Assembly: GCA_963580455.1 (NCBI GenBank)
Contig: OY756969.1
Coordinates: 24,152,760-24,216,759 of the forward strand
Reading direction: 5' to 3'
DNA length: 64,000 bases
Source: Euonymus europaeus
Lineage: Eukaryota; Streptophyta; Magnoliopsida; Celastrales; Celastraceae
Made by a program: the position numbers and the translations under genes
Shown: piece by piece, positions 1 to 9,168 of the stretch
How positions within the stretch are numbered: position 1 is the stretch's first letter
Layout of the letters: each line of letters opens with the position of its first letter
Notes under the pieces: generated by a model
Database searches by the model: none
What the model was told of the DNA's origin: nothing
What the model saw: the letters and a program-made list of their open reading frames with translations, nothing else

Positions 1-19
1 ACGGATATTCATAAAACCG

Positions 20-29
20 TTTACGTAAA
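20..29. other. 10-bp perfect palindrome TTTACGTAAA (first copy)
   Basis: The sequence equals its own reverse complement and has a CpG at its centre. It occurs once per monomer in nearly all copies. The main exceptions are TTTATGTAAA (for example in the monomers at 2075, 2248, 4844 and 6055), TTTACTTAAA in the 6-mer HOR (9861, 10899, 11937) and TTTTCGTAAA (3286, 7958). It could be a symmetric protein-binding site, but no factor can be named from the sequence. Confidence 0.85.
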
Positions 30-44
30 GAAACCACATTTCGC

Positions 45-75
45 GGCTAACTAGGTGAAACGAGACCAACTAGCC
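45..75. repeat. Imperfect hairpin dyad GGCTA...TAGCC (first copy)
   Basis: GGCTA (45-49) can pair with TAGCC (71-75), and GGT (54-56) with ACC (65-67). They enclose a poorly paired segment and an 8-nt loop, GAAACGAG. Short dyads of this type are common in centromeric satellites. The D monomers (A74, giving TAGAC) break the outer stem, and the CTTACT or CTAAAT variants change the inner part, so it is not strictly conserved. Confidence 0.6.
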
Positions 76-76
76 A

Positions 77-167
77 CGAGTTCTGAAATCAAAATCCGAA
101 ACGCCAGGATTGTAGAGCTCGAAAATTAGTGTGAAATCAAGCTAAAAATCACCGAATTCAGAACTCG
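77..167. repeat. Inverted repeat inside every monomer (first copy)
   Basis: Arm 77-90 (CGAGTTCTGAAATC) is the reverse complement of arm 154-167 (GAATTCAGAACTCG) at 13 of 14 positions; the outer 11 bp pair perfectly and the single mismatch is at 88/156. The arms are 63 bases apart. The pair recurs in nearly every one of the 370 monomers at the same register. On one strand it could form a stem with a 63-nt loop, and in duplex DNA a cruciform or a paired protein site. Which of these happens is not visible from sequence. Exceptions: the T monomers change GAGTT to GATTT in the left arm, and a few copies carry point changes in the right arm. Confidence 0.9.
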
Positions 168-173
168 GAGTCA

Positions 174-346
174 ACGGATATTCATAAAACCGTTTACGTA
201 AAGAAACCACATTTCGCGGCTAACTAGGTGAAACGAGACCAACTAGCCACGAGTTCTGAAATCAAAATCCGAAACGCCAGGATTGTAGAGCTCGAAAAGT
301 AGTGTGAAATCAAGCTAAAAATCACCGAATTCAGAACTCGGAGTCA
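174..346 (+). repeat. Reference monomer, type A
   Basis: This copy reads as the consensus A unit and serves as the coordinate frame. Landmarks within the 173 bases: palindrome TTTACGTAAA at 20-29; imperfect hairpin arms at 45-56 and 65-75; first long inverted arm at 77-90; variable CpG at 102-103; A/B marker bases at 111 (T) and 126 (G); GAGCTC at 115-120; direct copies of TGAAATCAA at 84-92 and 132-140; GAATTC at 154-159 inside the second long inverted arm (154-167). Runs of four or five A lie at 13-16, 91-94, 122-125 and 144-148. The plus-strand label is arbitrary, because the transcribed strand, if any, is unknown. Confidence 0.95.
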
Positions 347-519
347 ACGGATATTCATAAAACCGTTTACGTAAAGAAACCACATTTCGCGGCTAACTAG
401 GTGAAACGAGACCAACTTGCCACAAGTTCTGAAATCAAAATCCGAAACGCCAGGATCGTAGAGCTCAAAAATTAGTGTGAAATCAAGCTAAAAATCACCG
501 AATTCAGAACTCGGAGTCA

Positions 520-2074
520 ACGGATATTTATAAAACCGTTTACGTAAAGAAACCACATTTCGCGGCTAACTAGGTGAAACGAGACCAACTAGCCACGAGT
601 TCTGAAATAAAAATCCAAAACGCCAGGATTGTAGAGCTCGAAAAGTAGTGTGAAATAAAGCTAAAAATCACCGAATTCAGAACTCGGAGTCAACGGATAT
701 TCATAAAACCGTTTACGTAAAGAACAACATTTCGCGGCTGACTTGGTGAAACGAGACCAACTAGCCACGAGTTCTGAAATCAAAATCCGAAATGCCAGGA
801 TCGTAGAGCTCGAAAAGTAGTGTGAAATAAAGCTAAAAATCACCGAATTCAGAACTCGGAGTCAACGGATATTCATAAAACCGTTTACGTAAAGAACCAC
901 ATTTCGCGGCTGACTTGGTGAAACGAGACCAACTAGCCACGAGTTCTGAAATCAAAATCCGAAATGCCAGGATCGTAGAGCTCGAAAAGTATTGTGAAAT
1001 CAAGCTAAAAATCACCGAATTCAGAACTCGGAGTCAACGGATATTCATAAAACCGTTTACGTAAAGAAACCACATTTCGCGGCTAACTAGGTGAAACGAG
1101 ACCTACTAGCCACGAGTTCTGAAATCAAAATCCGAAACGCCAGGATTGTAGAGCTCGAAAAGTAGTGTGAAATCAAGCTACAAATCACCGAATTCAGAAC
1201 TCGAAGTCAATGGATATTCATAAAACCGTTTACGTAAAGAAACCACATTTCGCGGCTAACTAGGTGAAACGAGACCAACTAGCCACGAGTTCTGAAATCA
1301 AAATCTGAAACGCCAGGATCGTAGAGCTCGAAAATTAGTGTGAAATCAAGCTAAAAATCACCGAATTCAGAACTCGGAGTCAACGGATATTCATAAAACC
1401 GTTTACGTAAAGAAACCACATTTCGCGGCTAACTAGGTGAAACGAGACCTACTAGCCACGATTTCTGAAATCAAAATCCGAAATGCCAGGATTGTAGAGC
1501 TCGAAAAGTAGTGTGAAATCAAGCTAAAAATCACCGAATTCAGAACTCGGAGTCAACGGATATTCATAAAACCGTTTACGTAAAGAAACCACATTTCGCG
1601 GCTAACTAGGTGAAACGAGACTAACTAGCCACGAGTTCTGAAATCAAAATCCGAAACGCCAGGATTGTAGAGCTCGAAAAGTAGTGTGAAATCAAGCTAA
1701 AAATCACCGAATTCAGAACTCGGAGTCAACGGATATTCATAAAACCGTTTACGTAAAGAAACCACATTTCGCGGCTAACTAGGTGAAACGAGACCAACTA
1801 GCCACGAGTTCTGAAATCAAAATCCGAAACGCCAGGATTGTAGAGCTCGAAAAGTAGTGTGAAATCAAGCTAAAAATCACCGAATTCAGAACTCGGAGTC
1901 AACGGATATTCATAAAACCGTTTACGTAAAGAAACCACATTTCGCGGCTAACTAGGTGAAACGAGACCAACTAGCCACGAGTTCTGAAATCAAAATCCGA
2001 AATGCCAGGATCGTAGAGCTCGAAAATTAGTGTGAAATCAAGCTAAAAATCACCGAATTCAGAACTCGGAGTCA
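520..2074. repeat. Duplicated 9-monomer block, left copy
   Basis: Nine monomers reappear in the same order 14,877 bp downstream, at 15397-16951. Shared rare markers, in order: ATTTAT in place of ATTCAT; two successive 172-bp monomers with CTGACTTGG; a CCTACT monomer ending GCTACAAATC; a monomer starting ATGG with AATCTG; a T monomer; an N monomer; then A and B. The two copies differ by scattered point changes, for example AATCCAAAACG here against AATGCAAAACG there, and CACGATTTC against CACAATTTC. Confidence 0.9.
693..1036. repeat. Pair of 172-bp monomers (left copy)
   Basis: Two successive monomers (693-864 and 865-1036) lack one A in the run after the palindrome, AAAGAAC instead of AAAGAAAC. 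Both share CTGACTTGG in place of CTAACTAGG, T102, and C111 with G126. The GAAATAAAG variants that fall on their boundaries remove usual stop codons, so 60-residue minus-strand open frames appear (661-843 and 833-1015). These are satellite read-through, not genes. Confidence 0.9.
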
Positions 2075-4151
2075 ACGGATATTCCTAAAACTGTTTATGT
2101 AAAGAAACCACATTTCGCGGCTAAATAGGTGAAACGAGACCAACTAGCCACGAGTTCTGAAATCAAAATCCGAAACGCCAGGATTGTAGAGCTCGAAAAG
2201 TAGTGTGAAATCAAGCTAAAAATCAACGAATTCAGAACTCGGAGTCAACGGATATTCATAAAACCGTTTATGTAAAGAAACCACATTTCGCGGCTAACTA
2301 GGTGAAACGAGACCAACTAGCCACGAGTTCTGAAATCAAAATCCGAAATGCCAGGATCGTAGAGCTCGAAAATTAGTGTGAAATCAAGCTAAAAATCACC
2401 GAATTCAGAACTCGGAGTCAACGGATATTCATAAAACCGTTTACGTAAAGAAACCACATTTCGCGGCTAACTAGGTGAAACGAGACCAACTAGCCACGAG
2501 TTCTGAAATCAAAATCCAAAACGCAAGGATCGTAGAGCTCAAAAAGGAGTGTGAAATCAAGCTAAAAATCACCGAATTCAGAACTCGGAGTCAACGGATA
2601 TTCATAAAACCGTTTACGTAAAGAAACCACATTTCGCGGCTAACTAGGTGAAACGAGACCAACTAGCCACGAGTTCTGAAATCAAAATCCGAAACGCCAG
2701 GATTGTAGAGCTCGAAAAGTAGTGTGAAATCAAGCTAAAAATCACCGAATTCAGAACTCGGAGTCAACGGATATTCATAAAACCGTTTACGTAAAGAAAC
2801 CACATTTCGCGGCTAACTAGGTGAAACAAGACCAACTAGCCACGAGTTCTGAAATCAAAATCCGAAACGCCAGGATTGTAGAGCTCGAAAAGTAGTGTGA
2901 AATCAAGCTAAAAATCACCGAATTCAGAACTCGAAGTCAACGGATATTCATAAAACCGTTTACGTAAAGAAACCACATTTCGCGGCTAACTAGGTGAAAC
3001 GAGACCAACTAGCCACGAGTTCTGAAATCAAAATCCGAAACGCCAGGATTGTAGAGCTCAAAAAGTAGTGTGAAATCAAGCTAAAAATCACCGAATTCAG
3101 AACTCGGAGTCAACGGATATTCATAAAACCGTTTACGTAAAGAAACAACATTTCGCGGCTAACTAGGTGAAACGAGACCAACTAGCCACGAGTTCTGAAA
3201 TCAAAATCCGAAACTCCAGGATCGTAGAGCTCGAAAATTAGTGTGAAATCAAGCTAAAAATCACCGAATTCAGAACTCGGAGTCAACGGATATTCATAAA
3301 ACCGTTTTCGTAAAGAAACCATATTTCGCGGCTAACTAGGTGAAACGAGACCAACTAGCCACGAGTTCTGAAATAAAAATCCGAAACCCCAGGATTGTAG
3401 AGCTCGAAAAGTAGTGTGAAATCAAGCTAAAAATCACCGAATTCAGAACTCGGAGTCAACGGATATTCATAAAACCGTTTACGTAAAGAAACCACATTTC
3501 GCGGCTAACTAGGTGAAACGAGACCAACTAGCCACGAGTTCTGAAATCAAAATCCGAAACGCCAGGATCGTAGAGCTCGAAAAATTAGTGTGAAATCAAG
3601 CTAAAAATCACCGAATTCAGAACTCGGAGTCAACGGATATTCATAAAACCGTTTACGTAAAGAAACCACATTTCGCGGCTAACTAGGTGAAACGAGACCA
3701 ACTAACCACGAGTTCTGAAATCAAAATCCGAAACGCCAGGATCGTAGAGCTCGAAAAGTAGTGTGAAATCAAGCTAAAAATCACCGAATTCAGAACTCGG
3801 AGTCAACCGATATTCATAAAACCGTTTACGTAAAAAAACCACATTTCGCGGCTAACTAGGTGAAACGAGACCAACTAGCCACGAGTTCTGAAATCAAAAT
3901 CCGAAACGCCAGGATCGTAGAGCTCGAAAATTAGTGTGAAATCAAGCTAAAAATCACCGAATTCAGAACTCGGAGTCAACGGATATTCATAAAACCGTTT
4001 ACGTAAAGAAACCACATTTCGCGGCTAACTAGGTGAAACGAGACCAACTAGCCACGAGTTCTGAAATCAAAATCCGAAACGCCAGGATTGTAGAGCTCGA
4101 AAAGTAGTGTGAAATCAAGCTAAAAATCACCGAATTCAGAACTCGGAGTCA
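2075..4151. repeat. Mixed monomers without a clear HOR
   Basis: Twelve monomers. The first carries ATTCCT, CTGTTTATG and CTAAATAGG, a combination that returns at 4844 and 6055. Three successive A monomers stand at 2594-3112. The four monomers at 3113-3805 are shared with 18163-18854. The 3459 monomer is 174 bp because of one extra A (CGAAAAATTAG). The 3806 monomer joins CCGAT with the run TAAAAAAACC, a pair of changes also found together in the monomer at 24043. Confidence 0.85.
3113..3805. repeat. Four-monomer block shared with 18163-18854
   Basis: Marker order: AAACAACATTT with AAACTCC; CATATTT with AAACCCC; B; C. The same order occurs at 18163-18854, an offset of 15,050 bp. That is one monomer more than the 14,877-bp offset of the 520-2074 block, so one copy gained or lost a monomer in between. 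The left copy has additional point changes (TTTTCG, GAAATAAAA) and the extra A. Confidence 0.85.
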
Positions 4152-6400
4152 ACGGATATTCATAAAACCGTTTACGTAAAGAAACCATATTTCGCGGCTA
4201 ACTAGGTGAAACGAGACCAACTAGCCACGAGTTCTGAAATCAAAATCCGAAACGCCAGGATTGTAGAGCTCGAAAAGTAGTGTGAAATCAAGCTAAAAAT
4301 CACCGAATTCAGAACTCGGAGTCAACGGATATTCATAAAACCGTTTACGTAAAGAAACCACATTTCGCGGCTAACTAGGTGAAACGAGACCTACTGGCCA
4401 CGAGTTCTGAAATCAAAATCCGAAACGGCAGGATTGTAGAGCTCGAAAAGTAGTGTGAAATCAAGCTAAAAATCACCGAATTCATAACTCGGAGTCAACG
4501 GATATTCATAAAACCGTTTACGTAAAGAAACCACATTTCGCGGCTAACTAGGTGAAACGAGACCAACTAGCCACGAGTTCTGAAATCAAAATCCGAAACG
4601 CCAGGATCGTAGAGCTCGAAAATTAGTGTGAAATCAAGCTAAAAATCACCGAATTCAGAACTCGGAGTCAACGGATATTCATAAAACCGTTTACGTAAAG
4701 AAACCACATTTCGCGGCTAACTAGATGAAACGAGACCAACTAGCCACGAGTTCTTAAATCAAAATCCGAAACGCTAGGAGCGTAGAGCTCGAAAAGTAGT
4801 GTGAAATCAAGCTAAAAATCACCGAATTCAGAACTCGGAGTCAACGGATATTCCTAAAACTGTTTATGTAAAGAAACCACATTTCGCGGCTAAATAGGTG
4901 AAACGAGACCAACTAGCCACGAGTTCTAAAATCAAAATCCGAAATGCCAGGATTGTAGAGCTCAAAAAGTAGTGTGAAATCAAGCTAAAAATCACCGAAT
5001 TCAGAACTCAGAGTCAAAGGATATTCATAAAACTGTTTACGTAAAGAAACCACATTTCGCGGCTTACTAGGTGAAACGAGACCAACAAGCCACGAGTTCT
5101 GAAATCGAAATCCGAAAATCCAGGATTGTAGAGCTCGAAAAGTAGTGTGAAATCAAGCTAAAAATCACCGAATTCAGAACTCGGAGTCAACGGATATTCA
5201 TAAAACCGTTTACGTAAAGAAACCACATTTCGCGGCTAACTAGGTGAAACGAGACCAACTAGCCACGAGTTCTGAAATCAAAATCCGAAACGCCAGGATT
5301 GTAGAGCTCGAAAAGTAGTGTGAAATCAAGCTAAAAATCACCGAATTCAGAACTCGGAGTCAACGGATATTCATAAAACCGTTTACGTAAAGAAACCATA
5401 TTTCGCGGCTAACTAGGTGAAACGAGACCAACTAGCCACGAGTTCTGAAATCAAAATCCGAAACGCCAGGATTGTAGAGCTCGAAAAGTAGTGTGAAATC
5501 AAGCTAAAAATCACCGAATTCAGAACTCGGAGTCAACGGATATTCATAAAACCGTTTACGTAAAGAAACCACATTTCGCGGCTAACTAGGTGAAACGAGA
5601 CCTACTGGCCACGAGTTCTGAAATCAAAATCCGAAACGGCAGGATTGTAGAGCTCGAAAAGTAGTGTGAAATCAAGCTAAAAATCACCGAATTCATAACT
5701 CGGAGTCAACGGATATTCATAAAACCGTTTACGTAAAGAAACCACATTTCGCGGCTAACTAGGTGAAACGAGACCAACTAGCCACGAGTTCTGAAATCAA
5801 AATCCGAAACGCCAGGATCGTAGAGCTCGAAAATTAGTGTGAAATCAAGCTAAAAATCACCGAATTCAGAACTCGGAGTCAACGGATATTCATAAAACCG
5901 TTTACGTAAAGAAACCACATTTCGCGGCTAACTAGATGAAACGAGACCAACTAGCCACGAGTTCTTAAATCAAAATCCGAAACGCTAGGAGCGTAGAGCT
6001 CGAAAAGTAGTGTGAAATCAAGCTAAAAATCACCGAATTCAGAACTCGGAGTCAACGGATATTCCTAAAACTGTTTATGTAAAGAAACCACATTTCGCGG
6101 CTAAATAGGTGAAACGAGACCAACTAGCCACGAGTTCTAAAATCAAAATCCGAAATGCCAGGATTGTAGAGCTCAAAAAGTAGTGTGAAATCAAGCTAAA
6201 AATCACCGAATTCAGAACTCAGAGTCAAAGGATATTCATAAAACTGTTTACGTAAAGAAACCACATTTCGCGGCTTACTAGGTGAAACGAGACCAACAAG
6301 CCACGAGTTATGAAATCAAAATCCGAAATGCCAGGATTGTAGAGCTCGAAAAGTAGTGTGAAATCAAGCTAAAAATCACCGAATTCAGAACTCGGAGTCA
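4152..6400. repeat. 7-mer HOR, 1211 bp, nearly two copies
   Basis: The unit starting at 4152 repeats from 5363, 1211 bp = 7 x 173 later. Ordered markers: CATATTT; CTACTGGCC with AACGGCAGG and TCATAACTCGG; B; CTAGATG with TTCTTAAATC and GCTAGGAGCG; ATTCCT with TTCTAAAATC; AAGG with CTTACTAGG and CAACAAGCC. The seventh monomer of the first unit (5190) is a plain A; at the matching place (6401) another monomer type takes over, so the second copy stops after six. The sixth differs between copies (GAAATCGAAATCC against GAGTTATG). Confidence 0.93.
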
Positions 6401-6919
6401 AAGGATATTCATAAAATCGTTTACGTAAAGAAACCACATTTCGCGGCTAACTAGGTGAAACGAGACCAACTAGCCACGAGTTCTGAAATCAAAATCCGAA
6501 ACGCCAGGATCGTAGAGCTCGAAAATTAGTGTGAAATCAAGCTAAAAATCACCGAATTCAGAACTCAGAGTCAAAGGATATTCATAAAATCGTTTACGTA
6601 AAGAAACCACATTTCGCGGCTAACTAGGTGAAACGAGACCAACTAGCCACGAGTTCTGAAATCAAAATCCGAAACGCCAGGATCGTAGAGCTCGAAAAGT
6701 AGTGTGAAATCAAGCTAAAAATCACCGAATTCAGAACTCGGAGTCAATGGATATTCATAAAACCGTTTACGTAAAGAAACCACATTTTGCGGCTAACTAG
6801 GTGAAACGAGGCCAACTAGCCACGAGTTCTGAAATCAAAATCCGAACCGCCAAGATCGTAGAGCTCAAAAATTAGTGTGAAATCAAGCTAAAAATCACCG
6901 AATTCAGAACTCGAAGTCA

Positions 6920-7092
6920 ACGGATATTCATAAAACCGTTTACGTAAAGAAACCACATTTCGCGGCTAACTAGGTGAAACGAGACCTACTAGCCACGAGT
7001 TCTGAAATAAAAATCGGAAACGCCAGGATCGTAGAGCTCGAAAATTAGTGTGAAATCAAGCTAAAAATCACCGAATTCAGAACTCGGAGTCA
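6920..7092. repeat. Hybrid monomer (CCTACT front, B back)
   Basis: The front half carries CCTACT, as in the monomer at 7958, and the back half carries C111 and T126, as in the next monomer at 8131. One hybrid therefore stands where the neighbouring HOR iteration has two monomers. This is what in-register unequal exchange or a one-monomer deletion would leave. A CGG for CGA change after AAAT marks this copy. Confidence 0.65.
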
Positions 7093-8476
7093 ACGGATAT
7101 TCATAAAACCGTTTACGTAAAGAAACCACATTTCGCGGCTAACTAGATGAAACGAGACCAACTAGCCACGAGTTCTTAAATCAAAATCCGAAAAGCCAGG
7201 ATCGTAGAGCTCGAAAAGTAGTGTGAAATCAAGCTAAAAATCACCGAATTCAGAACTCGGAGTCAATGGATATTCATAAAACTGTTTACGTAAAGAAACC
7301 ACATTTCGCGGCTTACTAGGTGAAACGAGACCAACAAGCCACGAGTTATGAAATCAAAATCCGAAATGCCAGGATTGTAGAGCTCGAAAAGTAGTGTGAA
7401 ATCAAGCTAAAAATCACCGAATTCAGAACTCGGAGTCAAAGGATATTCATAAAATCGTTTACGTAAAGAATCCACATTTCGCGGCTAACTAGGTGAAACG
7501 AGACCAACTAGCCACGAGTTCTGAAATCAAAATCCGAAACGCCAGGATCGTAGAGCTCGAAAATTAGTGTGAAATCAAGCTAAAAATCACCGAATTCAGA
7601 ACTCAGAGTCAAAGGATATTCATAAAATCGTTTACGTAAAGAAACCACATTTCGCGGCTAACTAGGTGAAACGAGACCAACTAGCCACGAGTTCTTAAAT
7701 CAAAATCCGAAACGCCAGGATAGTAGAGCTCGAAAAGTAGTGTGAAATCAAGCTAAAAATCACCGAATTCAGAACTCGGAGTCAATGGATATTCATAAAA
7801 CCGTTTACGTAAAGAAACCACATTTTGCGGCTAACTAGGTGAAACGAAGCCAACTAGCCACGAGTTCTGAAATCAAAATCCGAACCGCCAAGATCGTAGA
7901 GCTCAAAAATTAGTGTGAAATCAAGCTAAAAATCACCGAATTCAGAACTCGAAGTCAACGGATATTCATAAAACCGTTTTCGTAAAGAAACCACATTTCG
8001 CGGCTAACTAGGTGAAACGAGACCTACTAGCCACGAGTTCTGAAATCAAAATCCAAAACGCCAGGATTGTAGAGCTCGAAAAGTAGTGTGAAATCAAGCT
8101 AAAAATCACCGAATTCATAACTTGAAGTCAACGGATATTCATAAAACCGTTTACGTAAAGAAACCACATTTCGCGGCTAACTAGGTGAAACGAGACCAAC
8201 TAGCCACGAGTTCTGAAATCAAAATCCGAAACGCCAGGATCGTAGAGCTCGAAAATTAGTATGAAATCAAGCTAAAAATCACCGAATTCAGAACTCGGAG
8301 TCAACGGATATTCATAAAACCGTTTACGTAAAGAAACCACATTTCGCGGCTAACTAGATGAAACGAGACCAACTAGCCACGAGTTCTTAAATCAAAATCC
8401 GAAACGCCAGGATTGTAGAGCTCGAAAATTAGTGTGAAATCAAGCTAAAAATCACCGAATTCAGAACTCGGAGTCA

Positions 8477-8649
8477 ACGGATATTCCTAAAACTGTTTAC
8501 GTAAAGAAACCACATTTCGCGGCTTACTAGGTGAAACGAGACCAACAAGCCACGAGTTATGAAATCAAAATCCGAAATGCCAGGATTGTAGAGCTCGAAA
8601 AGTAGTGTGAAATCAAGCTAAAAATCACCGAATTCAGAACTCGGAGTCA
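8477..8649. repeat. Hybrid monomer (ATTCCT front, CTTACTAGG back)
   Basis: It begins ATTCCTAAAACTG like the monomer at 6055 and continues CTTACTAGG, CAACAAGCC and GAGTTATG like the next monomer at 6228. Two monomers of the 5882-6400 segment are thus fused into one. Its total length is still 173 bp, so the junction is in register. Confidence 0.65.
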
Positions 8650-9168
8650 AAGGATATTCATAAAATCGTTTACGTAAAGAAACCACATTTCGCGGCTAAC
8701 TAGGTGAAACGAGACCAACTAGCCACGAGTTCTGAAATCAAAATCCGAAACGCCAGGATCGTAGAGCTCGAAAATTAGTGTGAAATCAAGCTAAAAATCA
8801 CCGAATTCAGAACTCAGAGTCAAAGGATATTCATAAAATCGTTTACGTAAAGAAACCTCATTTCGCGGCTAACTAGGTGAAACGAGACCAACTAGCCACG
8901 AGTTCTGAAATCAAAATCCGAAACGCCAGGATCGTAGAGCTCGAAAAGTAGTGTGAAATCAAGCTAAAAATCACCGAATTCAGAACTCGGAGTCAATGGA
9001 TATTCATAAAACCGTTTACGTAAAGAAACCACATTTTGCGGCTAACTAGGTGAAACGAGGCCAACTAGCCACGAGTTCTGAAATCAAAATCCGAACCGCC
9101 AAGATCGTAGAGCTCAAAAATTAGTGTGAAATCAAGCTAAAAATCACCGAATTCAGAACTCGAAGTCA

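Larger units (their letters stand above)
1..519. repeat. Left-end monomers before the duplicated block
   Basis: Three monomers. The first (1-173) combines T111 with T126, a rare combination of the two marker bases. The second is a consensus A. The third (347-519) is B-like with G78A (CACAAG), CTTGCC near 70-75 and CTCAAAAATT at 118-127. The array clearly continues to the left of the window. Confidence 0.85.
6401..9168. repeat. 6/7-mer HOR with three iterations
   Basis: Iterations start at 6401, 7439 (+1038 bp, six monomers) and 8650 (+1211 bp, seven monomers; truncated at 9168, where a new HOR begins). Marker order: AAGG with AATCG, B; AAGG with AATCG; ATGG with ATTTTGCGG, CGAACCGCCAAG and CTCAAAAATT; CCTACT; B; CTAGATG with TTCTTAAATC; ATGG or ATTCCT with CTTACTAGG and GAGTTATG. 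The six-monomer iteration lacks a separate B because CCTACT and B are fused in one monomer (6920-7092). Confidence 0.9.

Noticed and set aside
41..60. CENP-B box
   Set aside because: I looked for the core NTTCGNNNNANNCGGGN on both strands. The TTCG words in the monomer are not followed by A and CGGG at the needed spacing, so no box is present in the consensus.
115..159. GAGCTC and GAATTC as functional sites
   Set aside because: They are 6-bp palindromes expected by chance in a conserved monomer and would simply give a restriction ladder. Only the GAATTC inside the long inverted arm is part of a larger symmetry.
661..1015. Two overlapping 60-codon minus-strand open frames (661-843, 833-1015)
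   Set aside because: They lie across 172-bp satellite monomers, each crosses monomer boundaries, and the two proteins are nearly the same sequence. They exist only because a GAAATAAAG variant and one missing base alter the usual stops. No start context, codon bias or domain supports a gene.
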